A DNA stretch of 19,701 bases from Actinomycetota bacterium (lineage in GTDB: Bacteria > Actinomycetota > Actinomycetes > S36-B12): contig CANMNM010000007.1 of assembly GCA_947499275.1 (NCBI GenBank), forward strand, positions 1 to 19,701. The letters are read 5' to 3'. Shown one piece after another: positions 6,516 to 14,316 of this stretch (position 1 is the first letter of the stretch; every line of letters starts with the position of its first letter). The position numbers and the translations under genes are program-made. The notes below the pieces were generated by a model. The model was not told where the DNA came from and did not search any database. It saw only the letters and a program-made list of their open reading frames with translations.

Positions 6516-7703
6516 CTATTTCATTTCCATGAATTGCTTGCGGTAGGGCATGAGTTCTTTGACCGTGTCAATTCCTATTACACCACACAGTTCGTTGTCG
6601 CTATTGAAATATTCAACGATGCAGGGTCCGTCAAGGTCGCCACTGACAACTGTGTTTGTGCTCGCGGCTCCCGGCAGACCGTATGACTGCAATTTGAATT
6701 CGTATTGATCCGACCAGAATGCTGGGAGAGCGAAGAACTCATCTGTTGGTAATTGGGATCCGGCGAGTTCAGCGGCCAGCGCGGCGCCAGCGCGTTTCCC
6801 CGTTTCGGTTGGCATGTTCCAATGTTCAATGCGACGAGTTTTATCACCATAAAGCTTGTTGGGATGGTTGGACGCGTCACCTACAGCGTAGATGGGCAGG
6901 GTTGATCCAACGGCTCGCATATTGGAATCAACGAGAACTCCGTTATCAAGATTGAGACCGTTGTCTTTCAGCCATTCGGTGTTTGGTACGGAACCGATTG
7001 CCTCTACAACCACGTCGGCTGGAAGTGTTTCACCTGAGTCAAGGGTCACACTGTCAATGTGGGTTTCACCATTGAACTGTGAGACTGTACGGCCAAGGTG
7101 AAAGGTGACACCCTTTTCTTCATGACGTCTGCGCATTGCTCCGCCAAGATCAGCGCCCATGGGCATGATCATTGGTTGATCATCGAGAGAGACCACATGC
7201 ACCGTAGCGCCAAGTTTGGTTGCCGTTGCTGCGAGTTCGCAGCCGATAAATCCACTGCCGATAATCACCACGTTGCTACCCGGTTTAATTGCCTCTTTCA
7301 ACGATCGGGCATCGTCAATAGTTCTTAGGGTGTGCAGTCCCTGTGTTGGGCCGGGAATAGGGAGTAGCCGTGGACGGATACCGGTTGCGACTACCAGTGC
7401 ATCAAATTTTTGGGTAGTCCCATTAGCGAGAGTTACCTCGCGCTTATCCGTGTCCAATTTCTCGACTGCACTTCCGAGAATCCATGTGACGTCAGCGACC
7501 GAATCACGTTGCCGGAATTTGAGTTCATCGTGCGAAAGCCCAGAACTAAGTGCTTCTTTGGAAAGTGGAGGTCGGTTATAAGGCTGGTACTCCTCATCAC
7601 CAACAATTGCAATTTCTCCGATAAAGCCATTAGCGCGTAACGCTTCGGCAGTTCGAAGACCACCAAGTCCACCACCAACAATTAGAACTCGCTTCTCATT
7701 CAC
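6516..7703 (-). CDS. FAD-dependent NAD(P)H:ferredoxin reductase, rhodocoxin-reductase type
   Basis: Two-dinucleotide-fold flavoprotein that moves electrons from NAD(P)H through FAD to a small iron-sulfur or similar partner. Counted from GTG 7709, VGGGLGGLRTAEAL (11-24) binds FAD, YNRPPLSKE (44-52) is the hallmark of the BphA4/ThcD/putidaredoxin-reductase group, GSGFIGCELA (151-160) binds NAD(P)H, YAVGDAS (274-280) contacts FAD, and RIEHW plus FWSDQYE mark the C-terminal reductase domain. There is no CxxxxC redox pair, so it is not a disulfide reductase. GTG 7703 is preferred over GTG 7709 because CATAAT lies 6 nt upstream. No ferredoxin, Rieske oxygenase or P450 is encoded in the window. The tightly linked downstream 505-residue protein is the obvious partner candidate. 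Confidence 0.9.
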   Translation of the reverse strand: MNEKRVLIVGGGLGGLRTAEALRANGFIGEIAIVGDEEYQPYNRPPLSKEALSSGLSHDELKFRQRDSVADVTWILGSAVEKLDTDKREVTLANGTTQKFDALVVATGIRPRLLPIPGPTQGLHTLRTIDDARSLKEAIKPGSNVVIIGSGFIGCELAATATKLGATVHVVSLDDQPMIMPMGADLGGAMRRRHEEKGVTFHLGRTVSQFNGETHIDSVTLDSGETLPADVVVEAIGSVPNTEWLKDNGLNLDNGVLVDSNMRAVGSTLPIYAVGDASNHPNKLYGDKTRRIEHWNMPTETGKRAGAALAAELAGSQLPTDEFFALPAFWSDQYEFKLQSYGLPGAASTNTVVSGDLDGPCIVEYFNSDNELCGVIGIDTVKELMPYRKQFMEMK

Positions 7704-7709
7704 CTGCAC

Positions 7710-7715
7710 ATTATG
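7710..7715 (-). promoter_or_regulatory. Candidate -10 box for the flavoprotein reductase
   Basis: CATAAT on the minus strand, 5 of 6 matches to TATAAT, followed by six bases (GTGCAG) and then GTG 7703. It lies in the 50-base gap behind the transporter gene and suggests a secondary leaderless promoter inside the glgA transcription unit. No clear -35. Confidence 0.45.
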
Positions 7716-7753
7716 ACATTGCCAGGTGTTCTACCTGTTTGGAGAATGAGCAA

Positions 7754-8722
7754 TTAAGTCGTGAGACGAGCCCGCTCGGCGATAAAAACACCGAGCAGAA
7801 TAAATACCCCACCAATTATTTGGGTTGCCGAAAGGGCCTCTCCGAGCAGTATCCAAGCGATCAGGGTGGCAAAGAGTGGCTCGGTGAGACCAACGGTTGA
7901 TGCTTGGGAAGCGCGCAGGTGCTTCATTGATGCGAGTGCCAGCGAGAAAGGGATGACTGTCCCCAACAGGATCATCGAAATGGCCATAACCCAAATCGGG
8001 AATGAGATATTCGCATCGCTGAGTGGCTCGGAATTCCCCGACAGTGCGCCCCACGGGAATGCCCACCAGGGTTGGGTAACCAGCCAGAACAGCGAGGCTG
8101 CGGCGAATCCCCACATGGTCAGAGAAACAGGATCACGCGGGTTCGCCACACGCAGTTGCTTGTCACCCAAAATATAGAAAATGGACAGGGACACGGCCGC
8201 TGCAAGGGCCGCCAAGACTCCGACCGCATTCAGTGCGAAACCGAGCCAGACTTGAGCAACAAGCGCCAAACCGGCCAGTGCGATACCGAGGGCAACCCAA
8301 ACACTCTTTTTTGTTGGTTCTTTCCATGCGAATCGAAACCACAAAGCAATCATGAGCGGTGCGGTGAATTCAATGAGCAGGGCAATACTGACCGGCAGGT
8401 AGGTGAGAGAGACGAAGTACAGGTACTGAGTTCCGGCAACACCAAGAATTCCATAAGCGATCAACATCGGAATTTCTTTTTTGGTGAGGCGCAGGGCGGT
8501 GGGGTTTCGAAGGGCGACAAAGACCAGTAACACTAGGAAGGCACCGGTCACCCGAAGTTGAGAAAGTCGGGCGGGGTCAATCCCAGTCAGCAAGATGGAT
8601 TTCGCGACAGTTCCATTGAGCGCGAAAAGGAGAGCTGCGGAAAGGTAAAGGGCGTAACCCGTGTATGGATGTGGCACCTTATTGAGCGGAATACCGGGAA
8701 TTGGTTCAACAATGTCGCTCAA
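7754..8722 (-). CDS. EamA/DMT-family transporter, probable metabolite exporter
   Basis: Inner-membrane drug/metabolite transporter with two EamA repeats. About ten hydrophobic segments lie from residue 24 to 318: the first repeat at 24-150, the second at about 162-316. The second repeat carries the family signature ASTVGLTEPLFATLIAWIL followed by LGE and GGVFILLGV, and the first half has the matching VSIALLIEFTAPLMIALW. The 322 residues are normal length. Substrate cannot be predicted; amino acids, metabolites or drugs are all known for the family. The TTG start at 8722 overlaps the glgA stop as TTGA, so expression is probably coupled to glycogen synthase. No ribosome-binding site supports the TTG, and GTG at residue 17 is an alternative. 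Confidence 0.88.
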   Translation of the reverse strand: MSDIVEPIPGIPLNKVPHPYTGYALYLSAALLFALNGTVAKSILLTGIDPARLSQLRVTGAFLVLLVFVALRNPTALRLTKKEIPMLIAYGILGVAGTQYLYFVSLTYLPVSIALLIEFTAPLMIALWFRFAWKEPTKKSVWVALGIALAGLALVAQVWLGFALNAVGVLAALAAAVSLSIFYILGDKQLRVANPRDPVSLTMWGFAAASLFWLVTQPWWAFPWGALSGNSEPLSDANISFPIWVMAISMILLGTVIPFSLALASMKHLRASQASTVGLTEPLFATLIAWILLGEALSATQIIGGVFILLGVFIAERARLTT

Positions 8723-9885
8723 CGGATCACGGACCGATAAACATCAATTGTTGACGCGGCGATCGAGTCCCAAGCAAAGTCCTTGACCACGCGCTGGCGT
8801 CCAGCAATTCCGAGTCGCCTTGCCAGTTCACTATCGGCGACGACTCGATTCACCGCTTTGGCAAAATTTTCTTCGAATGATCCGGGGTCGAATTGGTCGT
8901 AATGAACGAGAACGCCCGTCTCGCCATCAATGACAACTTCTGGGATTCCACCGACATCACTCGCAACCACGGCGGTTTCACACGCCATGGCTTCCAAATT
9001 AACAATTCCTTGAGGTTCATAAATAGATGGACAGGTGAAAACACTTGCGTGGGTGAGTAAGGAAATGAGCTCTGAACGGGGGACCTGTCCCTGCATCCAA
9101 ATGACATTTTCATTGCCACGTTTTTGCTTGAGTTCATCAACAAGCTTATGTACTTCAGCTGCAAGATCAGGAGTGTCAGGTGTTGACGCACAAAGGACTA
9201 CCTGTATGTCCGGATCAAAACTCTTGGCTGCACTTAATAGGTGGGCTAGACCCTTCTGCCGAGTGATTCGGCCCACGAAAAGTGAGTACGGCTTTTGCGC
9301 GTTGATGCCGTACTTGTTAACCGCATCAAATGAGGGATCTGGTCGGTAGATCTCCGAGTCGATTCCGTTGGGGATCACATGAATTTTCTCTGGGTCAACA
9401 TTGGGATAGCAATCCAGGACATCGGCTTTCATTCCTGCTGATACTGCAATAACTGCTGAGGCGTTCTCGTAAGCACCCTTCTCAACCCACGAGGAGACTC
9501 GGTAACCGCCCCCTAGTTGCTCTTGTTTCCAAGGTCGTAATGGTTCAAGCGAGTGGGCGGTGATCACCAGTGGGATGTCGAGCAGCAGTGCGGCGCACTG
9601 ACCGGCAAAGTTCGTGTACCACGTATGCGAGTGAACAACGTCCACCTCGTTTTGGGAGATTGCGTTGATCATGTCAAGGTTCACACCGAGTGTCTCGAGA
9701 GTGGGGTTGGCACCAACAAGAAATTCTGGTGTCCTGTGGGCCTGTGCGTCGGGAAAGTTTTCACCGAATGCATGTACGTCCACCGCAATATGCGCGGCCA
9801 AGGCTGGAACCAAATAGTCCACGTGAACACCTGCACCACCGTAAATCTGGGGGGACCATTCCTTGGTCAACAGGGCAACTCGCAC
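8719..9885 (-). CDS. glgA: GT4-family glycogen synthase / maltose-1-phosphate synthase type
   Basis: GT-B retaining glycosyltransferase of the actinobacterial GlgA type. The 388 residues match the roughly 387 of mycobacterial homologues (Rv1212c type), shorter than the GT5 GlgA of enteric bacteria. GGAGVHVDYLVPALA (16-30) is the acceptor-side loop, VVHSHTWYTN (83-92) and TAHSLEPLRPWK follow, VGRITRQKG (204-212) carries the Arg and Lys that bind the donor phosphate, and EPQGIVNLE (290-298) is the E-x7-E motif. It transfers glucose from ADP-glucose, either to glycogen or to glucose-1-phosphate to make maltose-1-phosphate; the sequence alone does not decide. The start is GTG 9885 with TAGGCT 6 nt upstream. 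The expected neighbour glgC is absent; a protease gene lies divergently instead. Confidence 0.92.
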   Translation of the reverse strand: MRVALLTKEWSPQIYGGAGVHVDYLVPALAAHIAVDVHAFGENFPDAQAHRTPEFLVGANPTLETLGVNLDMINAISQNEVDVVHSHTWYTNFAGQCAALLLDIPLVITAHSLEPLRPWKQEQLGGGYRVSSWVEKGAYENASAVIAVSAGMKADVLDCYPNVDPEKIHVIPNGIDSEIYRPDPSFDAVNKYGINAQKPYSLFVGRITRQKGLAHLLSAAKSFDPDIQVVLCASTPDTPDLAAEVHKLVDELKQKRGNENVIWMQGQVPRSELISLLTHASVFTCPSIYEPQGIVNLEAMACETAVVASDVGGIPEVVIDGETGVLVHYDQFDPGSFEENFAKAVNRVVADSELARRLGIAGRQRVVKDFAWDSIAASTIDVYRSVIR

Positions 9886-9891
9886 AGTGAA

Positions 9892-9897
9892 AGCCTA
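9892..9897 (-). promoter_or_regulatory. Candidate -10 box for leaderless glgA mRNA
   Basis: TAGGCT (TAnnnT) on the minus strand, then six bases TTCACT, then GTG 9885. There is no Shine-Dalgarno immediately upstream of this GTG, consistent with a leaderless start. No good -35 hexamer at 16-18 bases. Confidence 0.5.
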
Positions 9898-9949
9898 GGC
9901 CACTCATTACATTGACACATGGCGGTCATCCGCGTTGTCGGTGTGCAGG

Positions 9950-9955
9950 TATATT
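9950..9955 (+). promoter_or_regulatory. Candidate -10 box for leaderless protease mRNA
   Basis: TATATT on the plus strand, then six bases TGCACG, then GTG 9962, which starts a canonical signal peptide. This geometry mirrors the divergent glgA start 76 bases away and argues against the upstream TTG 9935. TTGACA at 9912-9917 is too far away (32-base spacer) to be its -35. Confidence 0.55.
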
Positions 9956-9961
9956 TGCACG

Positions 9962-11290
9962 GTGCGGAGAAAATTTACTGCCCTATGTGCTGTTGGGGCC
10001 GCATTAATCGTTGCTCTCGGTCTGATAACTCCGGTTCAAGGAGTATCTCCGCGAATTGTCGGTGGCGCACCGATCACAATTTCATCAACTCCATGGCAGG
10101 CAAGTCTTTCAATTCGAAATTCAAGTAATCCAACATTATGTGGCGCTTCAATCATTGGTACTTCTTGGTTGGTGACGGCGGCTCACTGTGTAGCCGGGTC
10201 AACCCCAAGTAACATCTCAGCATTTGTTGGAATTACCAATCTGAGTGGGCGCTCAAGTCAAAATGCCTTAGCGGTGTCAGGAATCACGATTAATCCATCT
10301 TGGAATTCGGCGACCTTTAACGGCGACATAGCTCTGTTGCAACTAACTACTCCGCTCACCTTCTCATCTAATGTGCAGCCGATTGCTCTCCCTCTAACCC
10401 AAGATTCCGCAACGTGGCCGGCCGCAGGAACTACAGCTCAGATCTCTGGCTGGGGAAGTATGAGTTTTGGCGGTGGATACAGTGACGCTCTATCAGCGGC
10501 AAATGTCTCGATTCTCGGTGGACCAAACGAGAATACGTGTGGTTCCTATGGGAGTTCGTTCACTAGTTTTGACAAAATCTGCGCTGGCAATGTCGGCGGT
10601 GGAGTTGATACCTGTCAGGGTGACAGTGGGGGACCGCTCGTCGTGAATACGGCAGCAGGGGCCGTTTTGGCAGGACTCACAAGCGTGGGAAATGACTGCG
10701 CGCTTGCGAACTTCCCAGGAATATACGCTCGAATCACGACATTCCTACCGTGGATTAATCAATACGTTCCGGCACAAACATCAATCCCCAATCCGCCGGT
10801 TAACGTCACTGCTACTTCCCGGCCAGAGGCTCGGGTTTTGGTGAGTTGGAGCGCTCCAACGTACGGCGGCGGTCTTGCCATTAGCGGTTACCAAGTTTCC
10901 CTCCTCAGCCAAACGGGGAAGTTGACCCCGGTGTGTGCAGCGGCTGTATCACCCTGTCTGGTCACGGATCAAAAGCCTGGGACCGTGTTATCGGTAGTCG
11001 TGCAAGCAGTTAATAGTCTCGGGTCGAGCGCAACATCTACGCCGATGCAAGCAATAGTTGTCGACGGAGTTCGAACTGCACCAGCAAAGGTCTCGCAGCA
11101 ACTTGTTGCACGGTGGGCCGGCGTCACAACTCAATCCGGGGTAAGACCACGGGTCCGAGTATCGTCTTCATCTCGCGGGATTTGCGCAATTAAGGGTTCT
11201 CAGGTGGCTCTGGTGCGAAATGGTCTGTGTGTCCTGCGCGTGTCCGGTGCTAATTCACAAAAGGGAATCGGCTATCTACTTGGCACGTAG
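9962..11290 (+). CDS. Secreted trypsin-like serine protease with FnIII domain
   Basis: Exported S1-family protease of 442 residues from GTG 9962 (a longer TTG 9935 frame would put nine residues before the MRRK signal-peptide start). Signal peptide 1-27. The zymogen-type junction PRIVGG (30-35) precedes the catalytic domain (32-270). The triad is His75 in TAAHC, Asp122 in NGDIALL and Ser222 in GDSGGP; Asp216 six residues before the Ser predicts trypsin-like cleavage after Arg/Lys. Cys60/Cys76, Cys208/Cys218 and others could form disulfides. A fibronectin type III domain covers about 276-368. The C-terminal 70 residues, with GICAIKG and NGLCVLRVSGA, resemble the short Ig-like modules of actinobacterial surface proteins, so binding to the cell surface or a substrate is plausible. 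The gene is convergent with a lipoprotein gene (4-base gap). Confidence 0.93.
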   Translation: MRRKFTALCAVGAALIVALGLITPVQGVSPRIVGGAPITISSTPWQASLSIRNSSNPTLCGASIIGTSWLVTAAHCVAGSTPSNISAFVGITNLSGRSSQNALAVSGITINPSWNSATFNGDIALLQLTTPLTFSSNVQPIALPLTQDSATWPAAGTTAQISGWGSMSFGGGYSDALSAANVSILGGPNENTCGSYGSSFTSFDKICAGNVGGGVDTCQGDSGGPLVVNTAAGAVLAGLTSVGNDCALANFPGIYARITTFLPWINQYVPAQTSIPNPPVNVTATSRPEARVLVSWSAPTYGGGLAISGYQVSLLSQTGKLTPVCAAAVSPCLVTDQKPGTVLSVVVQAVNSLGSSATSTPMQAIVVDGVRTAPAKVSQQLVARWAGVTTQSGVRPRVRVSSSSRGICAIKGSQVALVRNGLCVLRVSGANSQKGIGYLLGT

Positions 11291-11294
11291 TTCG

Positions 11295-11990
11295 TTACTG
11301 ATTTGGGTCAACTTCTAACACATTTTCAGGCGTTGAAAGTTCGATTGGCGAACCAAAGTCGGTAAGTTGTGTGACACTCACCCGCTCATTACCCACGCAA
11401 TTAAAAGATTTAATTATGGAGTTGATTAATCCTGTTGAATCGAGCGCTATCGCAACTTCTAGATTCATATCACAGATCTTGGTGAGTTCAACGAGTTCTT
11501 CGTCAGAGAAGTTCATCCCCGAATCAATTGTTAATGCGAGAGTTCCTGTGAGCTCCTCGTCATTTTGGGACGTGAGGATACCCAAATGTGACAGTGGAGA
11601 GATATTTCCTGAAGTGGGTGTCTGGGTACCATCGGGCGCGAGGAACCAAGATCCATCCACGAGTGAGTACGTACCCTCCGAATCAATTAAATCGGTCCAC
11701 GATTCGTTTAACTCCTGATTAACCCAGGCAATCTCGCCGCGGTTATTCCCCAGGGATGAAGTCCCAGATCCTGTAACTTGGGAGTCGTTTGAATCAATCG
11801 TGATGCGCAGGACAGCGGTGCCACGGGAGAGCGTTGCCTCTATTGCACTGTCTAAGATATTTGCTGAAGGGCTAGTGCTGGGGGCAACGGGCGTTGAGGT
11901 GTTCGGGTTTGGGGAAGTATTTGTTGAACAGCCGGCAAGCGCGAATATTGCAGAAATAGCTACGGTGACGGCTACCGCGGTTGTTCGCAT
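11295..11990 (-). CDS. Lipoprotein, possibly LppX/LprG-like
   Basis: 231-residue lipoprotein. The signal peptide ends in the lipobox LAGC, with Cys21 as the lipidated residue, then a Ser/Thr/Pro/Asn-rich linker to about residue 43. The body resembles the LppX/LprA/LprG fold by pattern only: an early helix, GSGTSSLG followed by beta-strands, and a closing RVSVTQLTDFGSPIELSTP that recalls the family's final strand (about 204-222). Two Cys later (in KICDM and FNCVG) may pair. LprG-type proteins carry triacylated lipids across the envelope; a general lipid or ligand carrier is inferred, not shown. ATG 11990 has TAACTT 7 nt upstream, so it may have its own leaderless promoter, 23 bases after mutT1. 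Confidence 0.72.
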   Translation of the reverse strand: MRTTAVAVTVAISAIFALAGCSTNTSPNPNTSTPVAPSTSPSANILDSAIEATLSRGTAVLRITIDSNDSQVTGSGTSSLGNNRGEIAWVNQELNESWTDLIDSEGTYSLVDGSWFLAPDGTQTPTSGNISPLSHLGILTSQNDEELTGTLALTIDSGMNFSDEELVELTKICDMNLEVAIALDSTGLINSIIKSFNCVGNERVSVTQLTDFGSPIELSTPENVLEVDPNQ

Positions 11991-11997
11991 GTAACTA

Positions 11998-12003
11998 AAG
12001 TTA
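11998..12003 (-). promoter_or_regulatory. Candidate -10 box for lipoprotein gene
   Basis: TAACTT on the minus strand, seven bases TAGTTAC, then ATG 11990. It fits the TAnnnT pattern seen before other starts here, and no Shine-Dalgarno is visible in the 23-base gap. Confidence 0.35.
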
Positions 12004-12013
12004 CCCGACCCAA

Positions 12014-12940
12014 TCAGGATTCTTGATTCCCAGGGACTTCGTGGTGCTCGGCCGCAACAATTTTCACCGTGTTGACTGTCCCATCGAGGTGAAAAGCTCG
12101 GTGCACCACAACGAAAGACCCTGGAGAGAGTTTGGTTGACCAGATCCCCTCCGTGCGCTCGGTTTCAGAGATTCCACCCAACCGGGCAACGGTGTCTAAA
12201 ATCGCGTCAAGGACTGGACGGTGCGAGCATAAAACTGTGGGTGCCGGGTTATTCATCGCTAATTCGATAGCGGGATCAAGATCCTCGGGGTTTTGTTCAT
12301 ACCCCCATTCACTGATGGCGTCGACCAGTGTGGGAGTTGCAGAAACATGCTTTACGAATCTTTTCACCGTTTCCTGGCAGCGCCGCATGGGTGAGGTAAT
12401 GATGTGCTCTACTCCAAAGCCCTCGAGTACTTCAGTAATTGTTTTTGACTGACGTCGGCCGCGCCCGGACAGGGGTCGATCACTGTCATCTTCGCCGGTG
12501 AAGTCTGAACGCTTCACGGCTTTCGCGTGTCGGAGAATTATCAGTGGTGAGGTGGGGGGCAATGCGATTGCACGCTCGAGGAATTCCAAATCCTGCGCAT
12601 ACGTCAGATGCTGGGCCACCTGGTCGAAAGGAATCCACGCGATTTTATCGACTTCTTCATCGGGGGCAAAGCCAAGATCCTCAAGTACCTGCGCGCGCCA
12701 GTAGTGAACTTCCTTTTTGCCCAGGGAAGTCTCGTACCGGTCAATACCAAGATTGGGACCAAGTAGGGCTAGAAAACCGGTCTCCTCCTCACACTCCCGA
12801 ATCGCGGTGAGGGCCAGCAACTCAGCGCCGTCAGCCTTGCCCTTAGGGAAAGACCAGTCGTCATAGCGTGGACGGTGGACGAGCAGCACTTCACCGTTGC
12901 GGATCAAGATAGTACCCGCGGCGGAAATTACGATGCTCAT
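12014..12940 (-). CDS. mutT1: MutT1-type Nudix hydrolase / histidine phosphatase fusion
   Basis: Two-domain nucleotide-sanitising enzyme of 308 residues, close to the 317 of mycobacterial MutT1. The N-terminal Nudix domain has a complete box, G34 to F56 (E40, R48-E49, E52-E53, G55). The C-terminal domain (about 132-290) is a histidine phosphatase: LRHAKA (136-141) with catalytic His138, SPMRRCQET (183-191) and SHRPVL (239-244) with the second His. In mycobacteria this arrangement hydrolyses 8-oxo-GTP/8-oxo-dGTP and diadenosine polyphosphates, and the gene sits beside ppk, as here. ATG 12940 overlaps the CYTH-CHAD stop as ATGA, indicating translational coupling. Confidence 0.93.
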   Translation of the reverse strand: MSIVISAAGTILIRNGEVLLVHRPRYDDWSFPKGKADGAELLALTAIRECEEETGFLALLGPNLGIDRYETSLGKKEVHYWRAQVLEDLGFAPDEEVDKIAWIPFDQVAQHLTYAQDLEFLERAIALPPTSPLIILRHAKAVKRSDFTGEDDSDRPLSGRGRRQSKTITEVLEGFGVEHIITSPMRRCQETVKRFVKHVSATPTLVDAISEWGYEQNPEDLDPAIELAMNNPAPTVLCSHRPVLDAILDTVARLGGISETERTEGIWSTKLSPGSFVVVHRAFHLDGTVNTVKIVAAEHHEVPGNQES

Positions 12941-14289
12941 GGTTTTGACCCTACCGCCAGCACCATGCCCAATGCAAAAGATGCCGCAGGATCACTCTTT
13001 CCCGAGAGTGCAATTGCCCGCATGAGCTCACTGATATTTGTATCTTGGGAACGTTTATTTGTACATTTAAGTTTGCTGTTTATATTTAAACTTTTCTTTT
13101 TATAGATGTCCCTAAAATGGTGCGCAATGGTGATCTGGTCACACGGGTCCGTTGGAATGCGGTCCCAAATACCATTTTCCTCATAAGCCGCGGGGGTCAC
13201 CTCGGGTGCGCGGGCAAGGTTGATCAGATCGCTGAACAGAAACAGGTAACGGTCACTGCGACGAGCGGCTTGCAGACTGGATTTAGCCGCTTCACTCTTG
13301 CTCGAGAAATACTGTTCGATTGCCATTTCAGCTTCGTGGCGATCGCGGGGGTCAGAAAGAGAATTGATTGCATCGTTAGCCTGTTCATTCTGTTGAGACA
13401 ACTCTGCGCCAACACTCAACTCGCGGATCAACCAGGCGAGATCTTCCCGCAAAAATTCTTGTTCCTCCGCATTGAGCCAGTTCCGCAGTGCAGTGAGCAA
13501 ATCTTCGAGACTCGTTAACTCTGCGGTGAGAGTCACTGTTTCGTCAGTGATTTTGCTGGATAACTCAGCGTGGAAAATCCTGCGCACCTGGCGGGAGAGT
13601 GCCCACCGGATGAGGTCACATGGCAGATCCCTCTTCCCTGGCTGTGGAAGTTGGGGAATATCCGGTTGCTTCTGCGCGGCCGGCCCAAACGCACTGGCAG
13701 CTTTGCTGACCGAACTTGGCTGGGCACCGGCATTACCCAGAATCTCACCGATCACAAGGGCTCCTGGCATGGCGGCGTCATTGATCAGCTCAATTTCGAT
13801 CTCTCGGAATTCATCAATAATGTGAGCACCGCGGGACAAGGTGACCAAGTCGTCAACCAATTCAATGATGGCACCACGTGAATCGGAAAGAGTTTGGGGT
13901 TTGCGCTCGGTATGAACGCGCGCAATGGGAACAACGGCAGATCCCTGCAAAATTGCTGAGAGCAATTCAAGGAATTCAACCGGGGGTGTTTCACTCGCCC
14001 CGTCGCGGTGAAGTTCGGTTCGTACACTCGCAGCGTTGGTCGACTCCGTTTTAGGCATCGGGATCTTGAGGTGCCAGCCGTCATCTCCACCCCCGGTGCG
14101 GTTGCGCATAGTGATTCCCCAACGCAACAAGGTCGCATCAGCCGTGTCCCAGTACGTGGCATCCATATTTCGAACTGGTTCGTTGGTCCAAGTTCCGAGT
14201 GACTGCGGGAAACTTGGAAAATCAAAGTGCATCGGGACTCGGAATTTGAATTCCGTTTCAACGTGCGAAGCGCTCGTGGGTGATTTCAT
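12937..14289 (-). CDS. CYTH-CHAD domain protein with degenerate CHAD
   Basis: Polyphosphate-associated two-domain protein of 450 residues from ATG 14289; TTG 14313 would add eight. The CYTH (triphosphate tunnel) domain spans about 10-205: the ETEFK motif (11-15) gives the metal-binding ExExK, with YWDTAD, LRWGITMRNR, WHLKIP and the acidic pair EIEIEL following. CYTH enzymes hydrolyse inorganic triphosphates. The remainder (about 223-450), all helical, occupies the CHAD position, but the histidine- and arginine-rich signatures usual for CHAD (a VHxMRVxxRRLR-type helix) are replaced by VTLTAELTSLEDLLTAL. Near its end a Lys/Asn-rich stretch is encoded by unusually AT-rich DNA (13036-13106). It lies 27 bases after ppk1 and overlaps mutT1, supporting a polyphosphate or triphosphate role. 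Confidence 0.87.
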   Translation of the reverse strand: MKSPTSASHVETEFKFRVPMHFDFPSFPQSLGTWTNEPVRNMDATYWDTADATLLRWGITMRNRTGGGDDGWHLKIPMPKTESTNAASVRTELHRDGASETPPVEFLELLSAILQGSAVVPIARVHTERKPQTLSDSRGAIIELVDDLVTLSRGAHIIDEFREIEIELINDAAMPGALVIGEILGNAGAQPSSVSKAASAFGPAAQKQPDIPQLPQPGKRDLPCDLIRWALSRQVRRIFHAELSSKITDETVTLTAELTSLEDLLTALRNWLNAEEQEFLREDLAWLIRELSVGAELSQQNEQANDAINSLSDPRDRHEAEMAIEQYFSSKSEAAKSSLQAARRSDRYLFLFSDLINLARAPEVTPAAYEENGIWDRIPTDPCDQITIAHHFRDIYKKKSLNINSKLKCTNKRSQDTNISELMRAIALSGKSDPAASFALGMVLAVGSKP

Positions 14290-14316
14290 GGCTTTGACAT
14301 TGCCTGAGAGCAAGAT

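Noticed and set aside
7716..7745. Hairpin CAGGT/ACCTG as a terminator behind the reductase promoter region
   Set aside because: Only 5 bp of stem with no U-run, and it lies upstream of a gene on the same strand.
9912..9917. Perfect TTGACA as a sigma-70 -35 element
   Set aside because: No -10-like hexamer lies 16-18 bases downstream; the TATATT at 9950 is 32 bases away.
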